From Rhyacophila brunnea (taxonomy: Eukaryota > Arthropoda > Insecta > Trichoptera > Rhyacophilidae): a stretch of DNA of 64,000 nucleotides. The position numbers and the translations under genes were made by a program. The stretch lies in the NCBI GenBank assembly GCA_022495005.1, contig JAGYXB010000618.1:1-64000 (forward strand), read 5' to 3'. Below, piece after piece: positions 1 to 12,788 of the stretch (position 1 is its first letter; every line of letters starts with the position of its first letter). The notes under the pieces are model-generated. The model was not told the DNA's origin. It saw only the letters and a program-made list of their open reading frames with translations, and did no database searches.

Positions 1-230
1 CAAATTTTGAAAATAACCGATATACTGGATTATTGGTTAGGTTATGTTGCCGAAATCGGCTATAAAAAGTCCCGCTGTTGCCACCTGGCTTACAGTAAAC
101 GGACTTCAGACCTCATCAAGCATTTTGATCAATTTAGATTATGAATGTGAACATTATATTATAGAAAATAATTGATACCTATTTGTATTTAGGACGTCGG
201 AATATATAATAATGTACTTATATATAAAAA

Positions 231-1576
231 TCTAATATATAAAAATCAATATTTGTTTGCTTGTTTGTTCGTATTTTATGCGCTGCCATACCGTTCATCC
301 GATTACGATAAAACTTTGTCAACTTATTGCTTGCACTGGCGCGAAGAGTATAGGCTATATATTATATATAAAAATGAATGTCTGTCTGTCTGTCCTGTAT
401 CCATTCCTATACCACACCCGCGAAGGTTTCTGAATTAGAAAAATCATCATCTTCTTCTTCTTTTTCTTCTTCATTCTATTTTCTTTTATTCGTATGGTTC
501 CAATACCATTCATCCGATTGCGATGAAACCTTCATCAGTTGTTGTGGTAACACCCGCAAAGGTTTCTGAATTATTACAATCATCTTCTTCTTCTTCTTCT
601 TCATTCTATCTTATTTCATTCATATGGTTCCTATACCATTCATCCGATTGTGATGAAACTTTCGTCAGTGGTTGTGCCAACCCCCGCGAAGGTTTCTGAA
701 TTAGTACAACCATATTCTTCTTTTTCTTATTCGTTCTATCTACTTTTATTCGTATGGTTCCTATACCATTCATCCGATTGCAACGAAACTTTCGTCAGTT
801 GTTATACCCACACCCGCAAAGGTTTCTGAATTAGTACAACCATCTTCTTCTTTTCCTTCTTCTATTCGTATTCGTTAATATTCCATTCATCCGATTGCAA
901 TAAAACTTTCGTCAGTAATTGTGCCAAAAACCCGCGAAGGATTCTGAATTAGTAAACCATCTTCTTCTTCTTCTTCTATTCCATATTCGTCTATTTGTAT
1001 GTGTTTCTATACCATTCATCCAATTGAAATGAAAGTTTGATCAAGTGTTGTTCTCATGCCCGAAAAGGTTTCTGAATTGGTACAACCATTTTCATCTTAT
1101 TTTTTTTTCTATTCTATCTTCTTCTATTCGTATACGTTCTTATATTATTCATCCGATTGCAATCAAATTTTGTTCAGTTGTTGTGCGCACGCCCGCAAAG
1201 GTTTCTGAATTAGTACAACCATCTTCTTTTATATTCGTATGCGTTCCTATACCATTAATCCGATTGCGATGAAACTTTTGTCAGTTGTTGTGCGCACACC
1301 TGCGTTGGTTTTGCTGCTGTTTGTTTGTTCCATCCAATTTTGGATTTTTTTCCTGCATATTAATACTATTAATAACGTTTGCATATTTTGGATTCGATTT
1401 TATTTAGTGTTCTTTTGTTTGACCTTTACTCCAATTAGAATTATTTTCATATTGCTATATTGTATTACACAGATATTTCAATATTAAAAAGATAATTAAT
1501 TATTATTATTTTTTTAAATATCTAAGATAAATGTATCCACGAAGCGACCCTGTGCGAAGCCGGGTACTTCAGCTAG
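231..1576 (+). mobile_element. Non-autonomous Helitron
   Basis: The left end starts with TC after a host A and runs into TCTAATATATAAAAATC followed by TTTG/TTTGT repeats, a known style of arthropod Helitron 5' end. The right end is TACTTCAGCTAG followed by a host T, matching the CTRR-3' rule and A^T insertion of Helitrons. A second 5'-like start (ATATATAAAAATGAATGTCTG) at about 360 suggests two fused or nested copies. No Rep/helicase frame is present, so it could move only with help from another element. The interior is a minisatellite, listed separately. Confidence 0.7.
480..1310 (+). repeat. Helitron-internal minisatellite, about 108-132 bp units
   Basis: The landmark CCATTCATCCGATTG recurs, with small changes, near 506, 636, 766, 883, 1012, 1144 and 1252, giving periods of 130, 130, 117, 129, 132 and 108 bp. 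An older unit lies near 290. Each unit also carries CCCGCAAAGGTTTCTGAATT and a CTT-rich tract of varying length. The open frames here (for example 253-438 and 1,045-1,487) just read through repeat units and are not genes. Confidence 0.85.
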
Positions 1577-1974
1577 TATTTTATAATAATATGTTTTTAT
1601 TCATACTCAGTTACAGTTTTAATTAGCCGATTTAAAATAATTTTAGTTACTTGGCAGTATTTTGTCATGACGTTGCATATAGACGTTAAAAGTAGTATTT
1701 TGAGTACTGTAATAAAACTCACTGAAATACAGTAGTTTGATTACTATCAGATACATGGACATTACTAGTTTATAGTGATTCCCAGAAGCTACAGGTCTTT
1801 CAGTGTACAATATTATTGGCATCATCTGAAACATGTGAAACGTATGAATCAATACGTACCGACAAGACAAGTGCCTCGAAGGAAAACGAAGTGTGGAAAG
1901 AATGCGATTTAGGGGGATTAAAGGCATACGACAAGACTTGCAAGATCTAGGCGTAATCTCTTTAATAATTCGTC

Positions 1975-2610
1975 AATTACTTTCAGACTGCCTTTCTACG
2001 GGGCATGCTCACTTTTCACTCTCTTAAATCTCGTAGCTCACTTCTGCTCTCGAGACATTTTTGCATGTTACCACGAAGGATGGTTTCCAATCCTGACGTA
2101 ATACAGAATTAAAATTTATATACACCTGTCAATTACTTACGTGGTCGCAGCCATAAACTATTCCGTGTCAGGACCGTTTCCTATAGTCAAGCCTATCAGG
2201 CACCATTAGCGAGGGATGCAAGTCTAGTCAATGCGCTCTCTGTTTGTGGATTTAGAGATATTTTCAATGATGTAGGTATTGTGCATTTTATTTTACTGTA
2301 TATAGTAATTGTTTATATTTTTACTAATTACTATTATTTGAGAGTTTTTTTTTAAACAGCCTACTTCATTTATTTATTATTTATATATACAAATATAATA
2401 AGCACCATTTTTTTCATCATCTAAAAAATGATCCATAAAATTAATAAGTACATAATTTCAGTAATATGTCTCAAAATATTCTCTGCACAAAAAGTTCTGC
2501 ATTCAGCTGACGATTTGTTACGATGTAAATCTCATGTTGTGAACGTCCTAAATTTTGATTTCGTATGTTCACAATGTTATGTTTTCTCAAATGAATAATT
2601 AATAATCTAC
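1975..2610 (+). pseudogene. LINE (jockey-like) 3' end, decayed reverse-transcriptase C-terminus and 3' UTR
   Basis: Between about 2,125 and 2,275 one plus-strand frame reads a peptide with the motifs RGRSHKLFRVRT, AYQAPLARDASLVNAL and FRDIFND, resembling the C-terminal tail that follows the reverse-transcriptase domain of jockey-type LINEs. A second copy at 39,559-39,710 shares RxHxLF, TYQAPI and LVNALPRD, and both are followed by the same 3' region (ATGTTGTGAAC, then an AAATAAAT-like tail). There is no upstream RT domain, so the copy is 5'-truncated. No target duplication was recognised. Confidence 0.6.
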
Positions 2611-4172
2611 GTATGTCCTGGGATAGCGCCGGAGAAAAAAGTATAAATAAAAACCGTTTTTAAAATATAAAAATATAGTTTTATTTTCAAATAAGGTATG
2701 AACGGCTCGCTTAATAATAATAATTCAGCATGATGATGAAAATATGTTTGTATTATCTACACCAATGACATATTAAATGGACGACTCACTTCATACCCGG
2801 CGCGCACGAGAAATTGTGCATGAAAGTCATTCACAGATGTATAGGTAGATGTCACGTGACCATTGACGTATCCGTTTCCATTGTGCGATACAAGCTTCGA
2901 GAATTTATAGTAATATAACCTTTATTGTAATGGCGTATTAGTGTCATGACTCATTGCGTTAGAAACAGATTCTCGGTTACTTACGACTTCTCGGAGATTA
3001 GACGCAAGTGAGCGCAGCGAATCACAGGCGACTGACTGTCCAATGGTTCCTGTCATTCAATTGCATTGAATAAACATTCATCAATATCTTAAATGGCATT
3101 TTATAAATAATAAATAATACTAACACATGCAAAGTGATATCCCATCTTTCTTGGAGTGTTTAGTAGATTTTTTTACAATTTTAACTAGGCACATTGGCAT
3201 TTTGTAACACAATAATAACGGCGGAGTCGAAACCTGACAGTCAGAAATTTTGTATGGGCAGACCCAGCGGTGTCGCCAGACCGCTTGCAAGCAGAATGTT
3301 CATTTGAGCGTAGGATACCGATATTAAAATATGAATTTCGCCATCCGGCAGACCCGACACAAAGTGAGTGTCATTTTATTCTCTAGATGCTTCGTCCATA
3401 TTAATGTCATTGATCTACACAATGAAATAACATGAGTAACAAAAAATAACATGAAAACTTATTCTAAGAGTGAATTAATAATGAAAACATCTAGGTCGTC
3501 CTTCTACAATAATATTGAATAATAATATTACCTTGTTGTTACCTCTGAATGTATTAAACAATGTGCGATACAAGTAAAAAAATATGTTTAAAATCATAAT
3601 TACATTCTAGCTAAAATTAAAAAAAGGTAAAACATCACATTGTAAATTAATTTTAGTTGATAATAGCATCCATAACAATTATGTTTAATTATTAATAAAT
3701 TTACAAAACTAATAGTTTGAATAAGGCATATAACCCGTAATTTAAATCATGAATTTATTCCATCAAAATTAACCGTTTTAATTCAAAATTTTGTCAAAAA
3801 GTAATTTAATATTGTTCTTTAAAGTAAACTTATTATCAAATCACAGAAAAAAATACAGTTTCTCATACAAGTTTTGAGACGTGATTTATAATATCACCGT
3901 CGAATGGAATGTTGATTTAATTTACTCAAAATATATTTTATTATATCATTATAATGATTTTATTTTATCTGTAGAAGTAAATTATATGCATAATATATAG
4001 AAGTAGATTATTATATAACGTGCAGTAAGTGCATTAGGCAAGCGAGCGATTTGACAAAAAGCACTCGAAGACGTATATGCCTCGTTAGATATCACAATAT
4101 ATTTTAATTATTTATATTTATTTTTAATATACTTTCAAATGAATGTAGTTATTAGTTGAAAAGTCAGTTGTA
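2611..4172. other. Stretch without a gene
   Basis: AT-rich sequence with no supportable coding exon. The only compositional change is a GC-richer patch at about 3,215-3,385, where GGGCAGACCC and CGGCAGACCCG occur some 90 bp apart, perhaps the remains of an inserted element. No TIRs or target duplications could be assigned. Confidence 0.5.
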
Positions 4173-4870
4173 CACAGGGAACACATAATTAATGGGAATT
4201 GAAATACTTAACGGATGTGGAGTACCAGGCAACCGATCTCGAGTGTGGAAGAATATGGGATAATCTTAAACACGTATCAAGAATACGCTTGTCCTTCGTT
4301 CTGACAACCTATTTGAATTCTATTTATTAATCTGTTCTGTGGTTATACATTTATTTGTCTTTGAAGTTGGTTGCAAATTCAACAACGTTTATTGACCGAT
4401 ATTAATACACCTATAAACCATTTGAACAATAACAAAATAGGATTTTTCTGATAATTAGAATTTATTTTATGTCAGTATATTGTGCTATTTGCATATCTTA
4501 TTATGTAATAGTATGCAAGAGATGCAAGCTAATATTATATTTCCAATACGAAAGTGGTTTTGTGAGGTAAGTGCAGGGAACTCATAATAAGAACTTAACG
4601 GGTAAAGAGAAGCAGGCAACCGATCTCGAGTAAAGAAGAATACGGAATAAATTTAAACACGTGTCAAGAATACGTAATACGTCGAATACTGATAACTGCA
4701 TTCGGTTTATGCATTAACGCTCATTTAATATTGGTGTATTACACACACTATTGCACTTCTATAATGCGTGGTTCATTTTCGTAGGACACTCACATAGTCA
4801 AAGCCCTGCTCCAAAATTTACTGTATTGGTATATATCCTATCGGAATTCTATTTACTATCTGTTCTGTGA
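4173..4870 (+). repeat. Diverged direct repeat, two units
   Basis: Unit 1 (about 4,173-4,347) and unit 2 (about 4,570-4,870) share in the same order GGCAACCGATCTCGAGT, AAGAATA-GGGATAA, AAACACGT-TCAAGAATACG, GAATTCTATTTA and ATCTGTTCTGTG. Unit 2 carries about 150 extra bases between the last two blocks. A related minus-strand segment lies near 35,230-35,330 (TGGAAAAATATGGGATAAATTTAAACAC read on that strand in pieces), so this is a dispersed family and not only a local duplication. Family unknown. Confidence 0.55.
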
Positions 4871-5765
4871 ATAACTGATTTTGCAGCTAGTACCTTCAAT
4901 TGAATAATATATCTAACGATTAATAAAAAAAATATTTAAAAATTAGAGAGCATAGTAATATTCATAGTAGACATTCAATGCCAACTGAACACTCTATTGG
5001 AATTTAGCTTTAACACCAAATTTCTAAATTATCAAAGATATTTATTTACCAACAATTATTAATTGTCACTTGACCTGACTTTTATTCTGCAGTGCGAAGA
5101 TATTCGTACAATAATTTTGTAATCATTTTTACCGAACAATAATAAAGTAAATAATGGATGGTGGTTGTTTTAGAACAGTCTTTGTCAATTCAAATTTGTT
5201 TGCTACAGTATGTATATACATATTGGTATATTTAAATAAGTTTTGAAATTCGACGTTTTAGTCACATATTTTATTCAATTAATATATTATTATACTATAC
5301 TCACGGTACATACTATATATTTTGATTGGCCACGTTGCAGTCAATACAATTTTATAGGCTAGTAGTATTCTGGCGTGGTTAAAAAGACATTAACCCAACG
5401 ACATACGCAATTCCCGAATCTTATTAATTTTTATAAGTTGAAATAAAGAACGTCCGATACCTATGATTACTTAATATACTGAGTGGTAACCAAACTTCTG
5501 CCGTAATAGAATATTTCAATATTAAAAAATCTGAATTTCAGAATTATTTTTGGATAGTAGAGTACAAGAACCAATATATTTTTCTACCACATAAGATGTT
5601 CTAACTAAGTCGTAATTTGGAATTGAGTTGTTATTTGTATTTTTCTATGTTGTCATTTTAGTGCTGTGCATTCTACAATACGTAGCCCCAATAACTAGGG
5701 AGTAGCAATCACAAGAACAACGAAAGATAAGAAAGGAGAGTTTTCGAAACTATGAGACGTTGTCA
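4871..5765 (-). other. 3' flank and probable 3' UTR of the CRAL-TRIO gene
   Basis: No coding signal. The nearest AATAAA on the minus strand downstream of the gene's stop codon is at 5,270-5,275, about 490 bases past the stop, so the 3' UTR may extend that far. The sequence is otherwise ordinary AT-rich DNA. Confidence 0.35.
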
Positions 5766-8700
5766 TCAGTCTACTTCCAGCTTCCTGAAGTTTCCGGTGA
5801 TTCCTCGCAGAGGGTCTCCTACAGCACCACAAGACAGGTTGTCTAAAGACCTCAGGGCGGAAACTGCTCCTTCACGGGCTGCTTCGCTGAATAGTTCCAG
5901 TCGTACGCTCATCTTGTCGTTGGAGAGGAGGACATCACGGGATTTGACCAGCTCTTCTTTCCACAGTTCTGAAGAGTAAACACAATGTGCATGAGATGGG
6001 ATTCGAGGTTTTAAGATGAAACAATCAGCCAAGACAACAATTTTACTTCCGAAATACTTTCCGCAACGAGAAGTATTAATTACCTACTCTACCTTATAAT
6101 GCAGGATAATGTAAGGAATAACAGAAGTGTAGACATAAATAAATTCTCCTTTAGTTAATTAAGACATTGGTGATTTAATACGAATGAACCAAAGCACTGC
6201 AATTTGGTTGCCAATCTTTGATAAAAATGACGTTATAAAAAGGATATGTTAATATTATTTGCATATTGCATATTTGCATAAGACTTACTTATCATCTCAT
6301 CCATGGGCATGGTTCCTCCGTATTCTTTGGGCAAAACACTGTTGTCGATTTGGACATCTTTGGCACAGGTGTAAAGCTTCACCCGCTTGCGGATCTTCTC
6401 CGATATCAACGCCATCCCGAAGTCCAGCGCGAACTTGATTGTGGGGTGGACGTTCATGCCATGGATCTCTTTATGTCTCATTGGGATGGTTCTCTGCCGA
6501 TTTTTAAATTTGAACAAAAAAAATATAATAACAGTCATTTATAAAATCATAGCAGTCATGTCATTTGTATGGATTTTTTGACTTCAGTTTTATAATATGT
6601 TTTTAGAAAATTGAAGTTGAAAGATTTGAATCGATTGAAATTCGAAGTATGGAGGTTAAGTTTACGTTTTATAACTACATATTTTACTATACTGATACTC
6701 CTCTTTGACTGATTACCTCATATAAAATTAGATCAAATGATATTCACTTGTATTAATATAATATTATTATGTAGTAATAAATAAATAAATAGATAATATA
6801 TGTAAAACATATATTAATTACATTGCATCATTTTCATCCCAGAACCGTAGTGGAAAGTTATGAAGCATTGACTCTATATCCTATTTGGATGTACAATGTC
6901 TTTATAGCACAACATTCGATAGACGTTTTTATATACCTACTCAATTTTGTTCTGTACATATTATAGGTATACATATTTGTTTTGTACATAAGTAAACATC
7001 TACTCAACTTTGGTAAAAATTGTACACTAATACATATTATATAATATGTATTATGAAAATGTATCGAGGTTATATTTCATTCAGTGAGGTGCAATGCTGT
7101 AAATAAAAAAAATGCTTTCATATTGCGGAAAAAAAGATATGGCATTTTGTAATGACAATTTTCTCTATCGTTTATGTTGTATATTATAGGTAAGTACTTA
7201 ATTAAATTAAGGTAGGCTGATGATTTAACGGGGACGAGTGACCAAAAACTACAAAAAAATACTTCGCACCTGTTTTGACACCATATTTATGAATGAAATA
7301 ATATTAAAAATATTATACATATTATTATTTCTTATATTGGTTTATAATAATATTTCATAAACTTTTTGTTGTTACTACGTTCAAATATCGTTTTAAAATA
7401 AGACTTCGTTTGTGAATGTTAAAAACATTTATGTAGAATTTATAATCGTATAAGTATTTACTAAATTTGATTACCTGTACACATACGTTCAACCAACAGC
7501 TCTTCAATTAATTATTATATAAATTTATTCATCGAATTGAAATCTTAATGTTTAAAATGTTATATAAATTTGTTTTAAAATTAAGAGAGAAAAGTTGCAA
7601 GTAATAATACAATAGAAGAAATATTAAATATCGTATTTTGTACGTATCTACTTATATATATTAAATAAAATATTACTATGTTAACGTTCTTCGTAAATTT
7701 GTACTTGTACTGTAGTACCTACGAGCGTGGTCCCAGAAGTACCCGACCTAACAAAGAAAACACAAAAAATTTGGGAAAATATATTTTTATTTTTCTACGT
7801 AGTATTCTTTTAGGTCGATACACTTTTCCCAGCGATGTTGGATAGCTTCGATACCCTGTTTATAGTGAGAATCATCGAGCTCCTCAAAATAGCCATCAAC
7901 CGCAGACTCCACCTCTTCATTGTTGGGAAATCTTTTACCACCGAGCCATTTTTTCAAGTTTGGAAACAGAAAATAGTCCGAGGGGGCTAAATCTGGCGAA
8001 TGAGCAATTCGAACTTTAACTCATTGATTTTGGCCATCGCGATAACGAATGTGTGAACTGATGAATAGTCCTGATGAAACGAAACTTTCTTTTTCGCCAA
8101 ATGCGGTAGTTTTTTCTTGATTTCATCACTGAAACGCTGCAATAAGTTTGCATAATACACGCCGTTGATTGATTTTCTTTTCTGAAAATAATCAATGAAA
8201 ATTACCCTACGCGCATCCCAAAAAACTGACGCCATGACCTTGCCTGCAGATAGAACTGTTTTCGCCTTCTTTGGAGCCGATTCTCCCCTTTCGGTCGATT
8301 TTTTTTACTGTTCCTTCGTCTCAGGTGTAAAGTGATGGACTCATGTTTCATCCATGGTTATGAATAGATGCAAAAACTCTGCTTTATTGCTGTGAAACTT
8401 TGCCAAACACTCGATTGAAACATCCTCACGATGATCTTTTTGTTCCATTGTGAGTAATCGCGGCACCCACCTTGGGCGCAGCTTTCCAATTTTTTCCATG
8501 TTTACAAATTTATTGAGAGCGTTCATTGTTGATGGCTGACTGAATAATTACTGAACAACGTAGCGTCATCAAACTTCAAACTTAGGCTTTATAAGGTTGA
8601 TACTTTCTATCATGATCATTATTTTCAAACAACAATTGCTATATATAAGCCAGGTCAGGTACTTCTGGGACTACCCGGTAGTTAAGTAATTACTACACAT

Positions 8701-11700
8701 TTTTCTTAATTATTAGTTAAATTTGTAAAATATTTATGTTTTGTATTACGAATTAATTCGCTTACCTCTCCATTCTTTACAATTCTCACAGCCTCTCTTG
8801 GTGTGAAGAGTGTGAGATGAGGGAAGCTGACTCCACCACCGTCAGCATAATGAACGAAACCTCTGACCTGATTCTCCTCGTTTTCCATCAGGGTTTCATA
8901 ACAGATGCCATGCACTCTGCACATGTCTTGATTTGTGTACTTGTAGGGGTCAAATACTCCTGAAAAACCGTGTCTTGTAAAACAGATGACGGCCAGACGT
9001 GGACTGTGTTCAAATATGACCATTGAATAATGCATAGAGAATAATTAATATTTATAAGAGAATTAAATTCTGTAGTTTACTTTTTAAATTTAATTACTTC
9101 TTGATAGATACGAAAGTTTATAGGTAGACACATATATTAAATTTGCATTGGTCACAATTAGATGTGGCACCTTGACCGTCTTTCGGGTCATCTATTTTAT
9201 ATGAGAAATAATATTATGTAAATGTTAGAATCTACAAAATACACTAGTCTCAGCAAGAAGTAGTAAATCCATGATGATTAACAATGGACATGCTTTAAAA
9301 ATATAAAAAAATAGATTACCATTTTCGCTCCAAAGAGGAGTAGATATTGGCCTTCATATAGTGGAGGTTATCTTTAAGATATTTTAAGAGGAAAATGTGT
9401 TAGCTATTTGCTAAATATACTAAATCCATCGCTTGGATTTCAACATGCATTGTAAAAACAATACACCAATTTTCCATATTATGCGATATTCGAATTCGCG
9501 ATGCAGGTGGAAATTATTTTATATTGTAGTCTTTATTTTCTAAAATTTCTGTTGTTATAATCGTATAGCCATTGGAAATTACACGTGTGGATAAATTCAC
9601 AACCTTATTAAAAAAAAAATACAATAATTTCGAATAAAAATTAAAAGTAAAGTTAGTAAATATATATTAATGTATTTTGTTTAATTACTGTTTATTTCTA
9701 AGTTCTTCTATCATCAAAAATACTATATGGTATATAAGATGTTTAACTACAATGTAATGAATAACTGAATGATTTGATTACCGAGCTTCTGTCCAAAATT
9801 TTTTTATATAATTCAAAAACTTTACCTGGTCTGTAAATGATAACTCGGCGACCTTGAGAATCCCTGATGGGACTCGCAAAACAATATCTAAAACACAAGA
9901 TAACACGTTATAGAAATACCAATACCAATACATACCAATAGAAGAAAATATTTTTTTTACTGTAATTTTATATCGAATGAAAATGTATTGTATAATGAAA
10001 CTACCATATTTTTTATAGAATTATTATTTATATTAAATTATAAAAGTAAAAAATAAATGTTGTACGTATGTTATATTGTGATAGTAATAATAACTAAATA
10101 TTTTAAAGAAAATCAGCGATTACTTAGTGGTTCAATTCATGATAGTTCATAAAATCACTTAGAAGTATCTATCATATAATTATTTATAATGCTGGATCAC
10201 ACTCTCGCCGAGCCGCTTGGTGAGACGTTTCCTGATTTGGTGTACGAGGGGGGCCGAGCGCGCACCTACTTCACTCTCGCGTTCGGCTTTGTTCGGATCG
10301 TCTCGGCGAGAGTGCGTTTTGGCATAAAATGCGTTTGCTATTTGATTTTAATTATTACAGTTAATACAAATAGTATAAGATGCTGGTTATATATTATAAT
10401 AGATTCACGTTTTGTGTATTATTTCTTAAATATGGCGAATGTGATAGAAACAGTTTACACAATAAAATATTGTTTTCTTAAAAAGTTCAGTCTTAATCGA
10501 TGAAACCAGTGTCGATGTAAATATAAAATGTGCGGTAGAAGTAACAAATTTCTTAATATTTCACGAAAACAGCTTTCCACCAAAAATTAATAATTAACAA
10601 TGCTAATTACGATATTGACATCTACTATTTTTAAAAGCTAACTAATAATATTAAAAACCGATTTAATATTAGATCTCCCAAAATGTTAAATGAATTGAAT
10701 TAGGTATCGTATACTTAAAAAGATTAGCAAATTATGTAGGTATATATTAGAGCTTAAAGTCTGGAAGTCAGTTTTTCATTATTCTACGAAGAAGATAGAA
10801 ACAATAATATGTCAGACTATATTATGTAATTAGTATATATATATATATATACTCCAGTTGTTCTGAAATTACTTATTTTTAAAACCATGCAGCACCAGCG
10901 TCTTATATTCTTAGCATTCTCAACAGAACGTTATTTTATTAAAATATAATCTGTAAAATTAAATCAAAAAAAATAAATAAACTACAATTATTACAATTAT
11001 TAGAGTTTCAGTTTTAAGGTACAATTTTTTTTTTTATTATTTTATTATGTAGGTACATTGAATGATTACTTTTAGATACAATATTATTTTCATATCAGAA
11101 AAAAACTTGCATGTAGATGTAATGTTATATTATAAGTAAATATGTAGTAAATAAAGAAATCTTTTTACCCCAGTTCGATGAGTTCTATCATAGCAGGTAT
11201 CTTGTAGTCGAGCTGATTGAAGGCAATGCCAAAGGATTGGCGAAGAAGTAAATATCTTTCGATGGCTTCCTGTGCCATTGGGACACTGAATTTTTTCGTT
11301 CTCAAAAAACGTAGAAAGAAGCTGGAATCTACGTAAGGTTAGACAGTTTTAAATTATGGTTAATAATATATTATGCGCTACTGGAATCGTAATAATTATA
11401 TATTAAATTTATTAAAAAACATATTTCGATATTGTAAAAAAATATATCAAACCACCCTTTTCCAGTATGTACGTATTCTATGACACACTACTGAATAGGT
11501 ACGGGAACACAGTATCTGATACATACAGTTTTTGACTATACATAATATTATATGCTATGAAAATGAATAGAGCCTTTTTACTTTTATTGGTTTCGAATCA
11601 CATTACAAACTTATCAGTGGAGAAAGGTGGAGGTAGGCTGTTAAGATCCGCTACAAGTAGTGCACATTAAACATTGTTAGTCATACGTACTTGTTTTTAT

Positions 11701-12781
11701 TGAACTAAGATTACAATTTTCAGTGTTTTTAAAAATTAATTAAACCCTGCCTAAACCAAACCATAATAGTTTTGGTATATTTTGAAAGATACCTACGACA
11801 AAATTGTGCACACTTTTTCATTCATACTTATTTGTTTTCGTTGGATGCAGAATACATTATAACACATAATATTACTGTTTTTTTTTTAAATTCATTAATT
11901 CCTGCCTAAACCAAACGATAGTAGATAAAAATACTTTATCTGTAAAATGTCCAAAGTTATGTATGATTTATTTACATAATTTTAAATATTTTATAAATAG
12001 ACGTGTATTTTTTTACTATTACCTATTATGGTTTACATTTCGCAGGGTTTATCTGAATTTTAAAAACTAACCAACACCATCTGTTAATTGTAGTCTTATT
12101 TCAATGAAAACAAATACGTAAGACTAATAAAGTTTAGTGTGGACTGTTTATGGCGGATTTTAACAACCTACCTCCACCCTTCGCCACTGAAATAATATTA
12201 TATAGTCGCAGAATTACGAAACATGAATAATTAATATAATTTGCTTGAAATTAACAGTTTTTAAATTAATTAAAATTTAGAGAAAGAAAGACATATTATG
12301 TATTGATAATCTGAATTTTTTGAATAATACACCTATAATTTATTTTGAACTTTATTTATAACGGATGTGGTTTTACTAGATAATAACAATGTGTTTATCT
12401 TGAATTCTTCTTTATTTATATCTACTCGAGTTTCGGTGTTGTAACGTCACTAGACTATCACTCTATTGAATCAAATACTACATCTCTGCATTATCAATAC
12501 GATTATGGAGAGACAATTCATTGCATTGATGAATAATTAAAAAAGTTACAGTAATAATATAATTGTTTGTCACGATTGAAATTATTTCGTCCATTACCCA
12601 TCCTGATGGCAGCGATTCTTGGGTTTTGGATAGCCCATTCTCGGAGTGCCCTCAGAGCCTGGTCACGGCCCGCGACGGTCTCCCTCAGCTCGGCTTCCGC
12701 CATGGTTTGCACTTCCGCTGACAGAGGGCAGTCATACTCATCAGCTTCGGAGACGAAACGCTTCTTTCCTTTGCACGCCAT
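5766..12781 (-). CDS. CRAL-TRIO domain lipid-transfer protein (clavesin / alpha-TTP-like), 6 exons, 335 aa
   Basis: Coding exons on the minus strand are 12,598-12,781, 11,169-11,328, 9,826-9,887, 8,766-8,959, 6,289-6,493 and 5,766-5,968. Every intron is GT-AG and all phases match, giving 1,008 coding bases including TGA. Residues ~38-105 form the CRAL-TRIO N-terminal helical domain ([23 protein letters not shown]). Residues ~115-262 form the Sec14-like lipid pocket ([13 protein letters not shown], a short [12 protein letters not shown] strand, the helix after [14 protein letters not shown], and the closing LPKEYGG). In this family the pocket binds a hydrophobic ligand such as tocopherol, retinal or a phosphoinositide and moves it between membranes. 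Soluble: no signal peptide or membrane helix is seen. The start ATG lies just after an acceptor (TTTCAG at 12,789-12,794), so the 5' UTR is also spliced and its first exon was not found. Length is typical. Which ligand it carries cannot be told from sequence. Confidence 0.93.
7722..8678 (-). mobile_element. Decayed mariner element inside CRAL-TRIO intron
   Basis: Inverted ends GTGGTCCCAGAAGTACC (left) and GTAGTCCCAGAAGTACC (right, read inward) are flanked by TA on both sides, the mariner target duplication. At 957 bp it is shorter than the usual 1.3 kb because the 5' part of the transposase is gone. It lies in the 2,272-bp intron 6,494-8,765, its right end 87 bp from the splice donor of the exon at 8,766-8,959, on the same strand as the host gene. 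Confidence 0.9.
7787..8540 (-). pseudogene. Mariner transposase pseudogene (DD34D), N-terminus deleted
   Basis: The minus strand reads [10 protein letters not shown] (the WVPRLLT motif of mariner), then a first catalytic Asp in FITMDET, a second in FHQDYSS (normally HQDNAPVH), and a third in [14 protein letters not shown], ending YYVEK and stop at 7,787. Damage: the Trp codon after MDET is TGA; a TAA follows KEQ about 12 codons later; and a frameshift separates ELL from HSPDLAPSD near 8,010. The first ~110 residues, which hold the two DNA-binding helix-turn-helix units, are missing. It cannot be active. Mutation of the HQDN block also supports age. Confidence 0.9.
10200..10314. mobile_element. 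Short GC-rich inverted-repeat element in intron
   Basis: A perfect 13-bp inverted repeat CACTCTCGCCGAG (10,200-10,212) / CTCGGCGAGAGTG (10,302-10,314) bounds a GC-rich 115-bp block in an otherwise strongly AT-rich intron. A third related copy, CACTCTCGCGTTCGG, lies at about 10,272. It may be a tiny MITE or a structured intronic element. The 104-residue open frame that starts here (10,189) has no similarity I recognise and is probably chance. Confidence 0.45.
11615..12189. mobile_element. hAT-type MITE, family 1, copy A
   Basis: Long terminal inverted repeats start CAGTGG-GAAGGTGGAGGTAGG and continue for more than 150 bp with substitutions on both sides (GATCCGC, AGTGCACAT, ACTAAGA, ACCCTGCCTAAACC). 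It lies in the intron between the first two coding exons of the CRAL-TRIO gene. Five further copies or parts occur at 30.0, 33.8, 49.7, 52.6 and 58.0 kb. Copies with intact edges have 8-bp target duplications, which together with the CAGTGGCG tip fits the hAT superfamily. Confidence 0.8.
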
Positions 12782-12788
12782 CTTTTAT

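Noticed and set aside
480..1310. CRISPR-like array
   Set aside because: Repeats are long, diverged and without unique spacers; they are Helitron minisatellite units in a eukaryotic genome.
5752..5979. 75-codon plus-strand frame at the CRAL-TRIO 3' exon
   Set aside because: It is a shadow of the last coding exon, which is supported by splice sites and homology.
10189..10503. 104-codon plus-strand frame inside the CRAL-TRIO intron
   Set aside because: It starts in the GC-rich mini inverted repeat and runs into AT-rich intron; no motif.
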